64,000 nucleotides of DNA from Dechloromonas sp. Dech2017 (lineage in GTDB: Bacteria > Pseudomonadota > Gammaproteobacteria > Burkholderiales > Rhodocyclaceae), in the NCBI GenBank assembly GCA_009469585.1, contig SSXW01000011.1, forward strand, positions 1 to 64,000, written 5' to 3'. Made by a program: the position numbers and the translations under genes. The notes beneath the pieces were generated by a model. The model searched no databases and was not told the DNA's origin. It was given only the letters and a program-made list of their open reading frames with translations. Below, piece by piece: positions 27,485-37,573 of this stretch (position 1 is its first letter; each line of letters begins with the position of its first letter).

Positions 27485-28468
27485 ATGAAGCTGATACGTT
27501 CGTTGCTCTGTTTGTTTTTCATCGTAATCGGTGCCCTTGCTCACGCTGCAGAGTTCAAGGTACTCGTGGTCATGAGCTATGAGGAAGACAACCCCTGGGT
27601 CCGCGAGATTCGCGAAGGGATTGAGGGCGTATTGCATCCATCAAGCGAGATCAGCTATTTCTACATGAGCACCAAGACAAACCGGACTGGTGGCCCCGAC
27701 AAGGCAGCGCAAGCACACGCCCTGTTCCAATCGCTACAACCCCACGGCGTTATCACCGCCGACGATGACGCCCAATCGATGTTCGTCGTTCCCTATCTGA
27801 AGGACAAGACGCAAACACCAATCATGTTCAATGGCGTCAACGCTACGGCACAAAAATATGGCTTCCCCAACTCGCACATTTCCGGCACCCTCGAACGGGC
27901 TCACGTGAGGGAATCGCTGGCCTTTATCAAACAGATCATCAGCCCACTACAAAATGCCTGCTTTCTGACCGCCGATGTACCTGCGGGTCATGCTCTTCAC
28001 GACCAGGTCGTTAGCGAAAAGGCAAGCTATCCGGCCACCGTCGCAGCATTCCATATAGTGAAAAACAACCAGCAAATCGAATCTCTTGGCAAGACTTTAA
28101 ATGCGGCTTGTGACGTTCTGTTCGTCGATAGCCTGGAAGGCATCTCCGATCGGGACAGCAAGCCGCAAACAAACGGGGAAGTACTTCATGTCTTGCGCCG
28201 TATCTACGGCAAGCCCATTGTGGCCGGCAATCGCTACCAGGTTGAACAGGGCGCCTGGGCTGCGGTGGTAAAAACTGGGCAGGAACAGGGCGAACTGTCG
28301 GCCGACATGCTGCTACAGGCCATGCGAGGCAAACCGGTGAATAACCTTCCGGTAACTCGGAACACCCGCGGCCAACGGATCATCAACGTCACAGCACTCG
28401 AAGAACACGCAGTCGTTCCCAAACCGACGGTCCTTCGCGGCGCACTGCTCGTTAAACAGCAGCCTTAA
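27485..28468 (+). CDS. ABC-type substrate-binding protein (ABC_sub_bind family)
   Basis: A 327-residue exported protein with a signal peptide (MKLIRSLLCLFFIVIGALAHA). The fold follows the ABC_sub_bind/TrpX-like family: FKVLVVMSYEEDNPWVREI at the first strand, GVITADDDAQSMFVVPYL, TPIMFNGVNA, then a second lobe with CDVLFVDSLEGI and RRIYGKPIVAGNRYQVEQGA. No permease or ATPase is adjacent. A large hybrid kinase follows 17 bp downstream, so it probably acts as the periplasmic sensor subunit. The ligand is unknown. G+C is somewhat lower than in the flanking operons (34 of 60 at 28141-28200). Confidence 0.8.
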   Translation: MKLIRSLLCLFFIVIGALAHAAEFKVLVVMSYEEDNPWVREIREGIEGVLHPSSEISYFYMSTKTNRTGGPDKAAQAHALFQSLQPHGVITADDDAQSMFVVPYLKDKTQTPIMFNGVNATAQKYGFPNSHISGTLERAHVRESLAFIKQIISPLQNACFLTADVPAGHALHDQVVSEKASYPATVAAFHIVKNNQQIESLGKTLNAACDVLFVDSLEGISDRDSKPQTNGEVLHVLRRIYGKPIVAGNRYQVEQGAWAAVVKTGQEQGELSADMLLQAMRGKPVNNLPVTRNTRGQRIINVTALEEHAVVPKPTVLRGALLVKQQP

Positions 28469-28485
28469 GGTTCTGCCTACCGACC

Positions 28486-31233
28486 ATGGCTGCGACACCT
28501 GCCTGGGGAATCAGCCGAAAGTTGCTGGCACTGGCGGTGGCCAACGTCTTCGCCCTGTCGCTGCTTGCCGGCATCGTCTGGCTCGGCTACGCCCGCGTCG
28601 AGAACTTATCGACCGTCATCGCCGAGCGAGAAATGGTCCGCGTTCTCGAATATTCGGCGCTAGCACGCGAACTGTCGGCAAGCCTTTCGGATCTCGACGG
28701 CACGATCAGGAATTGCGACCGGCAGGGAGTCCCAGCCAACGGACACGACAGGCTCCGTACGCAATTACAAAAACTTATCAGGACAGCGACTGATCCAGGA
28801 CTGGGTGCGACCATCACTCTCCTTGAGGGGAAGACGCACGATCTCCTCGACCAATGCCGGAAAATCGGCTCCGCTCTTGCCGATATCGAAAGAAGCGAAC
28901 AGGGCCTGTTCGAAGATCTGGCAACGCTGGAGCAACTTACCAGCCAGGCCCTGATCCGACAAACGCTGGCCGGTAAAAACACCGATTACCTCGACCAGAT
29001 CATGTCCCTTGTTATCGGTTACCGCGAATCGGTGATGCTGATCGGCAGGGAAATCACCCAAAGTGCCGCCCATCCATCCCTGCCTTCAGGCAAGTCGATT
29101 GAGTTGATCGAAGACCTCAGGCTGGGCTTGCTAACGATGACGTCAACGACCCCGGACATGGCCCGGATCGCCCGCCGTATGCGTGAAGGCGCCACCCGCT
29201 ACCGGACACGGATTATTGCCCTGAATGCAGCCCTGGAAGGCTTCGAAACCCAATCACAGGAACACCGCATATCGCGCCAGAAAGTGCTGGAACAGTTGGC
29301 GAGGATAGACCGGGACACGCACATCAGAGCCGAGGGTTTCCATGCGGAGCTTCACAATGAGGCAGCGAAAACAAAATCCCGATTCCTCTGGGCTGCAACT
29401 GGGATTGTCCTCTTGTCGCTATTTTTCACACTCTGGTTCGTTAGACGCTATATCCAGCGCCCGCTGGCCGAAATAGTCCAAAGGATTGCCGCCATGCACA
29501 GTGGCAGCGCCAGCGCTCTCGCCCCGGTCCAAGCTCGCCGCGACGAATGGGGCACGATCCACACAGCACTTTCCAGCATGACCGCCGATCTTGCAAGAGC
29601 CCATGATCTTGTACAACGGATTATCGACACAGCACCAATTCGTGTGTTCTGGAAAGATCGTGACAGCCGCTATCTCGGCTGCAATCCCGCCTTCGCACAG
29701 GACGCGGGGTTCCAGAACCCAGACGAACTGATCGGCAAGAACGACTCAGCGATGGGCTGGTCAGATCAGGCTGACCTGTACAGGGCTGACGACAATCGGG
29801 TGATGGAATCGGGACAGCCTCTCCTGAACTATGAGGAACCGCAAACCACGCGAGAAGGCAAGACAATCTGGGTGCACACATCCAAGGTGCCGTTGCGCGA
29901 CATGTCGGGCAAGGTCATCGGCGTACTCGGCGTTTACGATGACATTACGGAGCGCAAGCACACCGAGGCCGAATTGGAACGCCATCGCCAGCATCTGGAA
30001 GAACTGATTCAGGAAAGAACTGCCGACCTGGTCGAAGCCAAGCTCGCTGCCGAGGCCGCGAGTCGAGCCAAGAGTGCTTTCCTTGCCAACATGAGCCACG
30101 AATTGCGCACCCCGATGAACGGCGTGATTGGCATGCTGTCCTTGGCAAGGCGGCGCATGGCCGACCCCAAGGGGTTGGAGCAACTGGATAAAGCCCAGGA
30201 CGCGGCCATGCGCCTGCTCAGCGTGCTCAATGACATCCTTGATCTGTCAAAGATCGAGGCCGATCGACTGGTATTCGAAGAGATGCCACTCCGACTCGGC
30301 GACATCCTGGACAACCTCGGCAACTTGCTCAGCGGAAAGGCTCGCGAAAAGAATCTTGCCTGGCAGATCGAAATCGACGATGCCCTTGCCCGAGAACCTC
30401 TGACGGGCGATGCGTTGCGCTTGGGACAGGTACTGACAAATCTCGCGGGGAACGCCATCAAGTTCACCGAGCGGGGCCATGTCATCGTACGTGCTGAAAT
30501 GGCCGGCAGCGATGATGGATGGCGAGAGGTGCGATTTGTCATCAGTGACAGTGGTATTGGCATCGCGCCCGAGACGCGGAACCGCCTGTTTTCAACCTTC
30601 GAACAGGCCGACAACAGCATGACCCGCAAGTACGGCGGTACCGGTTTGGGCCTCGCTATCAGCAAGCGTCTGGTCCGAATGATGGGCGGTAGAATCGGAG
30701 TAGAAAGTGTACCGGGAATCGGTAGCACCTTCTGGTTTACGGTACGCCTGAAGCGGCAAGACATGACCACCGCTTTAGCGGCGCCAGCCATATTTGTCGA
30801 TGCGGAAACCCGGCTAAGCAGCAACTACATTGGGACACGTGTTCTGGTAGCCGAAGACGAACCTGTCAACCGTGAAATCACCATCCTGCAGCTGGAAAAT
30901 GCTGGACTGTCGGTCGACCTGGCCGAAAACGGCCAGCAAGCCCTGAAACTGGCTCGAAGCAATCGCTACGCGCTGATTTTGATGGATATGCAAATGCCAG
31001 TCCTCAACGGGGTAGATGCCACCCGGGCCATCCGCAGCGACTCCCTGAACATCGACACACCAGTACTGGCAATGACCGCCAATGCCTTCCAGGAAGATCG
31101 CCAAACGTGCCTCGATGCGGGGATGAATGAGCACATTCCCAAGCCAGTCGTCCCTGAAAAACTCTACGAGACCCTTCTGAGATGGTTGCCTAAACCTCAA
31201 GATCACGAAACGTCGCATGAGCATGGCAAATAA
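28486..31233 (+). CDS. Hybrid sensor histidine kinase (PAS-HisKA-HATPase-REC)
   Basis: A 915-residue sensor kinase. TM1 (about 12-34) is followed by a long periplasmic helical region, TM2 (about 305-324), a HAMP-like segment, a PAS domain (about 385-495: IDTAPIRVFWKDRDSRYLGCNPAFA; GVYDDITERKHTE), a coiled coil, HisKA with H538 in FLANMSHELRTPMNG, HATPase_c (ISDSGIGIAPE; GTGLGLAISK) and a receiver with D834 in LILMDMQMP. No histidine phosphotransfer domain is attached. Encoded directly after an exported substrate-binding protein, which likely presents a ligand to its periplasmic part. Confidence 0.9.
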   Translation: MAATPAWGISRKLLALAVANVFALSLLAGIVWLGYARVENLSTVIAEREMVRVLEYSALARELSASLSDLDGTIRNCDRQGVPANGHDRLRTQLQKLIRTATDPGLGATITLLEGKTHDLLDQCRKIGSALADIERSEQGLFEDLATLEQLTSQALIRQTLAGKNTDYLDQIMSLVIGYRESVMLIGREITQSAAHPSLPSGKSIELIEDLRLGLLTMTSTTPDMARIARRMREGATRYRTRIIALNAALEGFETQSQEHRISRQKVLEQLARIDRDTHIRAEGFHAELHNEAAKTKSRFLWAATGIVLLSLFFTLWFVRRYIQRPLAEIVQRIAAMHSGSASALAPVQARRDEWGTIHTALSSMTADLARAHDLVQRIIDTAPIRVFWKDRDSRYLGCNPAFAQDAGFQNPDELIGKNDSAMGWSDQADLYRADDNRVMESGQPLLNYEEPQTTREGKTIWVHTSKVPLRDMSGKVIGVLGVYDDITERKHTEAELERHRQHLEELIQERTADLVEAKLAAEAASRAKSAFLANMSHELRTPMNGVIGMLSLARRRMADPKGLEQLDKAQDAAMRLLSVLNDILDLSKIEADRLVFEEMPLRLGDILDNLGNLLSGKAREKNLAWQIEIDDALAREPLTGDALRLGQVLTNLAGNAIKFTERGHVIVRAEMAGSDDGWREVRFVISDSGIGIAPETRNRLFSTFEQADNSMTRKYGGTGLGLAISKRLVRMMGGRIGVESVPGIGSTFWFTVRLKRQDMTTALAAPAIFVDAETRLSSNYIGTRVLVAEDEPVNREITILQLENAGLSVDLAENGQQALKLARSNRYALILMDMQMPVLNGVDATRAIRSDSLNIDTPVLAMTANAFQEDRQTCLDAGMNEHIPKPVVPEKLYETLLRWLPKPQDHETSHEHGK

Positions 31234-31449
31234 GGACTGCGCCCGCGCCCCTATTCGACCGACTTCCGTTGATGCCCTATCGCCGCTCGATTGTCGGAAA
31301 ATCTGGTGAATCCCGCAGCAGATCGATGACCGTGTCATCGTATTTCTCTGTACCTGGCCACCAAGTCTTCCATTGACCAGACGACATCCAGCCTTGCCAT
31401 CCCTTCTCCGCTCACCTATTGTCGGTTGATGCCAGACGGAGAAGCAATC

Positions 31450-32937
31450 ATGAAACACGTCCTCGCGCTGGATCAGGGCACGACCAGTTCCCGGGCCATC
31501 CTCTTCGACCAGGCCGGGCAGCCGGTCGCCGTCGCCCAGCAGGAATTCCCGCAAAGCTACCCGCAGCCGGGCTGGGTCGAGCACGATCCGGAAACCCTGT
31601 GGCAGTCGCAGGCGGCAGTCGCCGTTGAGGCATTGAAAAAGGCTGGAATCACGGCCACGGAGGTGGCCGCCGTCGGCATCGCCAACCAGCGCGAGACGAC
31701 GCTGCTCTGGGAACGCTCCACCGGCCAGGCGGTGGCGCCGGCCATCGTCTGGCAGGACCGGCGGACCGCCGCGTTGTGCCAGAAGCTGCGGGCGGCCGGG
31801 CGTGAGCCGGCCATCCGCTCGCGCAGCGGCCTGCTCCTCGACCCGTATTTTTCGGCGACCAAGCTGGCCTGGCTGCTCGACAGCCAGCCCGGGCTGCGGG
31901 CCCGGGCCGAGGCCGGCGAGCTGGCCTTCGGCACCGTCGACAGCTGGCTGGCCTGGAAGCTGACCGGCGGCCGGGCCCATGTCACCGATGCCAGCAATGC
32001 CTCGCGCACGCTGCTCTTCGACCTCCGGGCGGGCGACTGGAGCGACGAACTGCTCGCCGAATTCGCCATCCCGCGCGCCGTGCTGCCGTCCATCGTGGAC
32101 AGCAGCGACATCCTCGGCGAGGTGGCCGGCATTCCAGAACTGGCCGGGCTGCCGATTGCCGCGCTGGTCGGCGACCAGCAGGGGGCGCTGGCCGGCCAGG
32201 GCTGTTTCACTCCCGGCCTGGCCAAGAACACCTACGGCACCGGCTGCTTCCTGCTCATGCATACCGGCGAAGCGCCGCCGGTGCCGCCGCCCGGCCTCCT
32301 CGCCTCGGTCGCCTGCCGGCGCGGCGGCGCGCTGACTTTCGCGCTGGAGGGCAGCGTCTTCGTTGGCGGCGCCGTCGTCCAGTGGCTGCGCGACGGCCTC
32401 GGGCTGATCGGCAGTTCCGGCGACGTCGAAGCGCTCGCCGCCAGCGTGCCAGACAGCGGCGGCGTCGCCTTCGTGCCGGCCTTCGTCGGCCTCGGCGCGC
32501 CCTACTGGGATGCCCAGGCGCGCGGGGCCATCTTCGGGCTGACGCGCGGCAGCACCGGTGCCCATATCGCCCGCGCCGCGCTCGAATCGATCGCCCTGCA
32601 GGTCGCCGACCTGGTCGGCGCGCTGGAGCAGGACGCCAGCCAGCCGCTGGTCGAACTGCGGGTCGATGGCGGCGCCTCGGCCAACAACCTGCTGCTGCAG
32701 CTGCAGGCCGACCTGCTCGGGCGGCCGGTGGTCAGGCCGCTAGTCACCGAAACGACGGCGCTCGGCGCCGCCTACCTGGCCGGGCTGGCGGTCGGCGTCT
32801 GGCACGACGAGAACGAAGTGGCCGGCCTGTGGCGGGTCGACCGTCGCTTCGAGCCGACCATGGCCGACGGCGCCGTGGCAGCGATCCGCGCCCGCTGGCA
32901 GGGGGCCGTGGCGCGCAGCCGCGCCTGGCCGGGCTGA
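31450..32937 (+). CDS. glpK: Glycerol kinase
   Basis: A 495-residue FGGY-family kinase that phosphorylates glycerol to sn-glycerol 3-phosphate. Typical segments: [16 protein letters not shown] at the start, [59 protein letters not shown] (here AFVPAF...) and [21 protein letters not shown]. The ATG at 31450 is preceded by GGAG; an in-frame ATG at 31426 is less likely. Its stop overlaps the glpD start by one base (TGATG). The 216-bp region upstream (31234-31449) shows no clear operator. Confidence 0.93.
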   Translation: MKHVLALDQGTTSSRAILFDQAGQPVAVAQQEFPQSYPQPGWVEHDPETLWQSQAAVAVEALKKAGITATEVAAVGIANQRETTLLWERSTGQAVAPAIVWQDRRTAALCQKLRAAGREPAIRSRSGLLLDPYFSATKLAWLLDSQPGLRARAEAGELAFGTVDSWLAWKLTGGRAHVTDASNASRTLLFDLRAGDWSDELLAEFAIPRAVLPSIVDSSDILGEVAGIPELAGLPIAALVGDQQGALAGQGCFTPGLAKNTYGTGCFLLMHTGEAPPVPPPGLLASVACRRGGALTFALEGSVFVGGAVVQWLRDGLGLIGSSGDVEALAASVPDSGGVAFVPAFVGLGAPYWDAQARGAIFGLTRGSTGAHIARAALESIALQVADLVGALEQDASQPLVELRVDGGASANNLLLQLQADLLGRPVVRPLVTETTALGAAYLAGLAVGVWHDENEVAGLWRVDRRFEPTMADGAVAAIRARWQGAVARSRAWPG

Positions 32938-34424
32938 TGCAGCGGGCGGCCATGCTCGCCCGGGCCAGCGAGACCGGGCGCCAGTGGGACCTGCTGGTGG
33001 TCGGCGGCGGCGCCACCGGGCTGGGCATCGCGGTCGACGCGGCGGCGCGCGGCCATAGCGTACTGTTGGCCGAGCGCGGCGATTTTGCCCACGGCACGTC
33101 GAGCCGCTCGACCAAGCTGATCCACGGCGGCGTGCGCTACCTGCAGCAGGGCCGGCTCGGCCTGGTCCGCGAGGCGCTGCGCGAACGCCAGCGCCTGTGC
33201 CGCAACGCGCCGCACCTGGTGCATCCGCTGCCCTTCGTCGTCCCCAGCTACGCCTGGTGGGAATCGGCCTTCTACGGCGCCGGCCTCAAGCTCTACGACC
33301 TGCTGGCCAGCGGCGACGACTTCGGCCGCTCCAGCCACCTCGACCGCCGGCAGGTCATCGCCGCCCTGCCCGGCATTGCCACCGCCGGCCTGCGCGGTGG
33401 CACGCGCTATGTCGACGGCCAGTTCGACGATGCCCGGCTGGCCGTCGCCCTCGCCCAGACCGCGGCCGGGCACGGAGCGACGCTGGTCAATTACTGCCCG
33501 GTCGTCGCCCTGAGCAAAGCGGGCGAACGCATTGCCGGCGCCGTGCTGCGCGATGCCGAGTCGGGCCGCGAATTTCCGGTTGCCGCCCGCCTGGTGATCA
33601 ACGCCACCGGGCCGTTTGCCGATGCAGTGCGGCGCCTCGACGACCCCGGCGCGGCACCGCTGATCGCCCCCAGCCGCGGTTCCCACCTGGTCCTGCCGCG
33701 CCACTTCATGGCCGGCGACAGCGCGCTGCTGGTACCGCGCACGCCCGACGGGCGGGTCATCTTCGTCATTCCCTGGCAGGGCCGGGTGCTGGTCGGCACC
33801 ACCGACCTCGCCGTGCCGCAGGCGACGGCGGAGCCGGTGGCGCAGCCCGGGGAAATCGATTTCCTGCTCGACACGGCCAACCGCTACCTGGCCAAGCCGG
33901 CGGCAAGGCGCGACATTCTGTCGGTATTCGCCGGCCTCCGGCCGCTGGTCGCCGCCGGCGGTACCAACCCGGCCGGCCTGTCGCGCGAGCACACCCTGCT
34001 CGTCGCCCCCCGCTCCGGGCTGCTCAGCGTGGCCGGCGGCAAATGGACGACCTACCGCAGCATCGCCGAAGCGGCCGTCGACCTGGCCGAGCGTCTGGCC
34101 GGACTGGCGGCCCGCCCCTGCCCGACCGTCGACCTGGCGATCGCCGCGGCCAGCACCGCCGAGGCCGGGCCGGCGCTGCACCCGGCGCTGCCGCTGACGG
34201 CCGGCGAGGTCCGCCGCGCCTGCCGCGAGGAAATGGCGCGCCGCGTCGAGGACGTACTGATGCGGCGCAGCGCCTGCCTGCTGCTCGACGCCCAGGCGGC
34301 CGTCGCCCTGGCCCCAAGCGTGGCCGGCCTGATGGCCGCCGAACTGGGCCGCGACGCGGCGTGGGCGGCGCAGCAAACCGCCGACTTCACCCAACTGGCG
34401 GCCGGCTACCTGCCCCCGGCCTGA
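32937..34424 (+). CDS. glpD: Aerobic glycerol-3-phosphate dehydrogenase
   Basis: A 495-residue FAD enzyme oxidising glycerol 3-phosphate to dihydroxyacetone phosphate and feeding electrons to quinone. The N-terminal dinucleotide fold is DLLVVGGGATGLGIAVDAAARG. GTSSRSTKLIHGGVRYLQQG and RVIFVIPWQGRVLVGTTDL are family hallmarks, and a C-terminal DAO_C domain is present (SACLLLDAQAAVALAPSVAGLMAAELG). Start ATG 32937 lies in the glpK stop, showing coupling. It converges with the nir genes, whose nirH ends 30 bp away. Confidence 0.93.
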   Translation: MQRAAMLARASETGRQWDLLVVGGGATGLGIAVDAAARGHSVLLAERGDFAHGTSSRSTKLIHGGVRYLQQGRLGLVREALRERQRLCRNAPHLVHPLPFVVPSYAWWESAFYGAGLKLYDLLASGDDFGRSSHLDRRQVIAALPGIATAGLRGGTRYVDGQFDDARLAVALAQTAAGHGATLVNYCPVVALSKAGERIAGAVLRDAESGREFPVAARLVINATGPFADAVRRLDDPGAAPLIAPSRGSHLVLPRHFMAGDSALLVPRTPDGRVIFVIPWQGRVLVGTTDLAVPQATAEPVAQPGEIDFLLDTANRYLAKPAARRDILSVFAGLRPLVAAGGTNPAGLSREHTLLVAPRSGLLSVAGGKWTTYRSIAEAAVDLAERLAGLAARPCPTVDLAIAAASTAEAGPALHPALPLTAGEVRRACREEMARRVEDVLMRRSACLLLDAQAAVALAPSVAGLMAAELGRDAAWAAQQTADFTQLAAGYLPPA

Positions 34425-34453
34425 GCGCCGACTGGCAATCGACTGCCGAGCGA

Positions 34454-34954
34454 TCAGCTGCCGAGACGCAGGCCGGTCTTTTTCAGGATTCGGGTCGAAT
34501 AGAGGATGTCGCTGCCCTGGCAGGCGGCGCCGAGCAGGGCGCGGATCTGCCCGGCCTTTTCGGCGCATTCGTCACGCGAGGCGCCGTGCACCATGGCGAA
34601 CAGGTTGTAGGGCCAGACCGGCCGGGCCCGCGGCCGGCGGTAGCAGTGGGTGACGAAGTCGAGGGCGCCGACCTGCTGGCCGAGCTGGTCGACCAGCGCA
34701 TCGTCGACATCCCACACCGTCATGCCGTTGGCCGTCCAGCCGATGGCGTAGTGGTTGGGCACGGCGCCGATGCGGCGGATGACACCGCCGTCGACCATGG
34801 CGCGCAGGCGCCGCATGACCTCGTCGGCGCTCAGGCCCAGTTGCTCGGCCAGGGCGTGGTAGGGCCGGGCGACGAGGGGCAGGCCGCCCTGGGTGGCGAC
34901 GATCAGGGCGCGGTCGCACTCATCGATCAGGGGCTTGAGGTTGGGTGCGTTCAC
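34454..34954 (-). CDS. nirH: NirH, siroheme decarboxylase subunit (AsnC/Lrp-like)
   Basis: A 166-residue AsnC/Lrp-type protein. In heme d1 synthesis NirD, L, G and H together decarboxylate siroheme to didecarboxysiroheme. It shows a winged helix near the N-terminus (YHALAEQLGLSADEVMRRLRAMVDGGVIRRIGAVPNH) and the family block CYRRPRARPVWPYNLFAMVHG. The GTG start at 34954 overlaps the nirG stop by four bases. Assigned H rather than G by position (last) and by the WPYNLF-type block shared with NirL. Confidence 0.85.
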   Translation of the reverse strand: MNAPNLKPLIDECDRALIVATQGGLPLVARPYHALAEQLGLSADEVMRRLRAMVDGGVIRRIGAVPNHYAIGWTANGMTVWDVDDALVDQLGQQVGALDFVTHCYRRPRARPVWPYNLFAMVHGASRDECAEKAGQIRALLGAACQGSDILYSTRILKKTGLRLGS

Positions 34955-35427
34955 AGCCTGGCCTCCAGCTTCATTTCGACGAAGTACTCGCGCTCCTTCG
35001 GGAAGGCGTAGACCGGCAGACCGGTGTCGCGCTCGATGCGGGCGATGGCTTCGGCGATGCCGGCCGGCGTTTCGGTGGCCAGCACGAACCACATGTTGAG
35101 GGCGTGCTCGCGGCGGTAGTTGTGGGCGACCTGGGGCAGCGCATTGACCTGCGCCGCGACCTCGTCGTAGCTCTCTTCGGGGGCGGCCAGCGCGGCCAGC
35201 ACGAAGGCGCCGCCCATCTGCTCGACCTGGAACATGGGCCCGAAGCGGGTCAGCACCTTGTTGTCGAGCAGGCGGCGCAGGCGCTCGAGCAGTTCGTCCT
35301 CGGCCAGGCCCAATTGCTCGGCGGCGACGGCGTAGGGGCGCTCGCAGATCGGGAAGTCGCCTTGCAATTTGGCGAGAATTTTCCGGTCGACCGCAGCAAG
35401 TTCGAAATCCACCGGCCGTTCACGCAT
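34951..35427 (-). CDS. nirG: NirG, siroheme decarboxylase subunit (AsnC/Lrp-like)
   Basis: A 158-residue partner of NirH. The helix-turn-helix part is DRKILAKLQGDFPICERPYAVAAEQLG, and the C-terminal half has AHNYRREHALNMWFVLATE, with the His/Tyr/Arg block that NirD also carries. It overlaps nirDL by 8 bp upstream and nirH by 4 bp downstream. The codons for LAAVDRKILAKLQ coincide with a partial copy of the dispersed repeat (35365-35396). Confidence 0.85.
   Translation of the reverse strand: MRERPVDFELAAVDRKILAKLQGDFPICERPYAVAAEQLGLAEDELLERLRRLLDNKVLTRFGPMFQVEQMGGAFVLAALAAPEESYDEVAAQVNALPQVAHNYRREHALNMWFVLATETPAGIAEAIARIERDTGLPVYAFPKEREYFVEMKLEARL
35365..35396 (-). repeat. Partial dispersed CTGCGGTC element inside nirG
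   Basis: Minus-strand CTGCGGTCGACCGGAAAATT followed by CTCGCCAAATTG: head and first half of the arm only. It is translated in frame as part of the nirG N-terminus. Confidence 0.4.
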
Positions 35428-36403
35428 AGCGCGCCCCGTTCTGCTTGAAGCGGGTCAGCGAGAAGAGGATTTCGTGGGCGCTGTCCTGCAGGCCGTGGCG
35501 TTGCCGCAGCTCGGCGATGGTCGCCTCGACTTCGCCGCGTTCCCGGCCGTGGATCATGCAGAACAGGTTGTACGGCCAGTCGGGCAGGCGGCGCGGCCGG
35601 CGGTAGCACAGGGTGACCGCCGGCTCCTCGGCGAGGGCCCGGCCGAGTTCGCCGACCCGCTCGTCAGCGATGTCGTGCACCAGCATGGCGTTGGCCCGGT
35701 AGCCGAGTTCGTGGTGGCGGACGACGACGCCGAAGCGCTTGATGGCGCCCTCCTCCAGCCAGCGCCCGATGCGGCCGAGCACTTCGCTTTCCGAGGCACC
35801 GATGCGCGAGGCGATCATCTCGAAGGGCCGGATGAACATCGGCAGGCCTTCCTGCAGTACCGAGACCAGCCGGCGCTCGATCTCGCCGATGGGGGCGACC
35901 GGCGCCACGGCGCGGGCGGCCACGACATTTTTTGGCTTGTCGCCGTTGAGCGAGAAACCGAGGTCGATATGGAATTCCTCGAGCAAGGGCAGCGCCATCA
36001 GCGGGTAGCCGGCGGCCTGCTCGATGGCGCTCAGCGTCGCCTGCAGGCGGCCCTCGCTGGCGGCGGTGACGACGAACCACAGGTTGTAGCGGTGCTCGCG
36101 CTCGTAGTTGTGATTGACCTCGGGAAAGCGGTTGACCGCGGCGGCGACCGCCGCCAGCTTTTCCGGCGGCACGGCCATGGCGGCCAGCGTCGAGGCGCCG
36201 ATGCGCTTGGGGGCGAAGACGGCGCCGACCCGGGAAATCTTTCCTTCGCGGCGCAGGCTTTCGAGCCGCCCGAGAACGACCTTCTCGCCGACGCCGAGGC
36301 GTGCCGCCAGTTCGGCGAAGGGCGCCGGACAGAGCGGAAAGTCGCGCTGGAAGTCGTTGAGCAGCTGGAAGTCGAGGGTGCTGGTCATGGCGAGTGAAGT
36401 CAT
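35420..36403 (-). CDS. nirDL: NirDL fusion, siroheme decarboxylase subunits
   Basis: A 327-residue protein made of two AsnC/Lrp-like units. Residues ~8-155 correspond to NirD (FQRDFPLCPAPFAELAARLG; VNHNYEREHRYNLWFVVTA). Residues ~175-325 correspond to NirL (RPFEMIASRIGASESEVLGRIGRWL; LCYRRPRRLPDWPYNLFCMIHG). Fused NirDL is known in several denitrifiers. The ATG at 36403 overlaps the nirF stop (TGATG); a second in-frame ATG lies at 36388. Confidence 0.88.
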   Translation of the reverse strand: MTSLAMTSTLDFQLLNDFQRDFPLCPAPFAELAARLGVGEKVVLGRLESLRREGKISRVGAVFAPKRIGASTLAAMAVPPEKLAAVAAAVNRFPEVNHNYEREHRYNLWFVVTAASEGRLQATLSAIEQAAGYPLMALPLLEEFHIDLGFSLNGDKPKNVVAARAVAPVAPIGEIERRLVSVLQEGLPMFIRPFEMIASRIGASESEVLGRIGRWLEEGAIKRFGVVVRHHELGYRANAMLVHDIADERVGELGRALAEEPAVTLCYRRPRRLPDWPYNLFCMIHGRERGEVEATIAELRQRHGLQDSAHEILFSLTRFKQNGARYA

Positions 36404-37566
36404 CAGAAACCGATGCGCGTGGCGCGGCTGGTGAAGAAAATGCCGGACGGGCTGGCGGCCGGGATTTCACCGATTCGGGCAAAGTTCTCGGTGTCGTAGA
36501 TCACCACCTTGTTGTCGTCGCGCGCCGAGAGCCAGACGTTTTCGCCGCGCGGCGCGAATTCCATGTGCAGGATGCCCTTGCCCGGGTCCATGCGGTGCAC
36601 GACCTTGCCGGACGGCGTGTCGATGACGTCGATCCGGCCGTTGTCGGGGAAGGCGAAATTGACCCAGACCTGGCGCCCGTCCGGGCGGGCCATCACGAAC
36701 ACCGGCTGGCCGCGCACCGGGATGCGGCCAACTTCCTGCCAGGTGGCGACGTCGACGACCAGCACCTCGTGGCGGCCGATGGCCGGCAGGTAGGCCTTGC
36801 CCTGGGCGACCGACCAGCCGCGCAGGTGGGGCATCTTGAAAACCGGCAGTTTTTCCTGGCCGCGGCCGTAGTTCTCGAGGATCTTGCGGGCACCCTTTTC
36901 CGGCTGCCATAGGTCGAGCAGGGCGACACCGTCCTCGCCGAAGAGGCCGGCCATGTAGTGGCGGCCGTCCGGCGTCACCAGGCCGTCGTAGGGCTGCTGC
37001 CCGGCCGGATAGCGACGGGTGGTCGGCGCCCTGGGGTTGCTGAAATCAGTGACCCAGATCTCGCCGCCGTCGAACAGCGCATAGGCGAACTTGTTGCCGG
37101 GCACGTCGGCCAGGCCGACGACCTTGGAAAACTGGCCGGGGGCATACTCGGCCGGCACCTCGGCGAGCAGCTCCAGCGTTTCGGCGTCGAAGGCCTTGAT
37201 GCCGCCCGGCGCATAGTTCTGGGCGACGACGATGCGCCCGTCCTGGGAGATCGAGCCGCCGATGGCGTTGCCCGACTGGATCACCCGCTTGACGATCTTT
37301 TCAGCCAGCAGATCGACCTTGGTCAGTCCGCCGTCGCGGCCGAAGATGTAGGCGTAGCGGCCGTCGCGCGAATAGACGGCGGAGGCGTGCGAGAGATCGC
37401 CCAGCCCGGCGATGCGGGCGTAGGGCTGGCGGGCCGTGGTGTTGACCAGCGTGACATGGCCGCTGGCCCGCTCGATGACCAGGCCGAGGTCGCCGGTGCC
37501 GCGCAGTTGCGGGCCGGCGCAGGCGTTAAGCAGGAGGGCAAGGACGAAGGCGAGGATCAGGCGCAT
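36403..37566 (-). CDS. nirF: NirF, heme d1 biosynthesis lipoprotein
   Basis: A 387-residue propeller protein related to the d1 domain of NirS. It has a lipoprotein signal with lipobox LLNAC (Cys at 16), then repeated WD-like blades (YSRDGRYAYIFGRDGGLTKVDL; SQDGRIVVAQNYAPGGIKAFDAET; VTPDGRHYMAGLFGEDG; FAPRGENVWLSARDDNKVVIYDT). NirF acts in the periplasm after NirJ in d1 assembly. It lies 7 bp after nirC and is coupled to nirDL. Confidence 0.92.
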   Translation of the reverse strand: MRLILAFVLALLLNACAGPQLRGTGDLGLVIERASGHVTLVNTTARQPYARIAGLGDLSHASAVYSRDGRYAYIFGRDGGLTKVDLLAEKIVKRVIQSGNAIGGSISQDGRIVVAQNYAPGGIKAFDAETLELLAEVPAEYAPGQFSKVVGLADVPGNKFAYALFDGGEIWVTDFSNPRAPTTRRYPAGQQPYDGLVTPDGRHYMAGLFGEDGVALLDLWQPEKGARKILENYGRGQEKLPVFKMPHLRGWSVAQGKAYLPAIGRHEVLVVDVATWQEVGRIPVRGQPVFVMARPDGRQVWVNFAFPDNGRIDVIDTPSGKVVHRMDPGKGILHMEFAPRGENVWLSARDDNKVVIYDTENFARIGEIPAASPSGIFFTSRATRIGF

Positions 37567-37573
37567 GACAATC

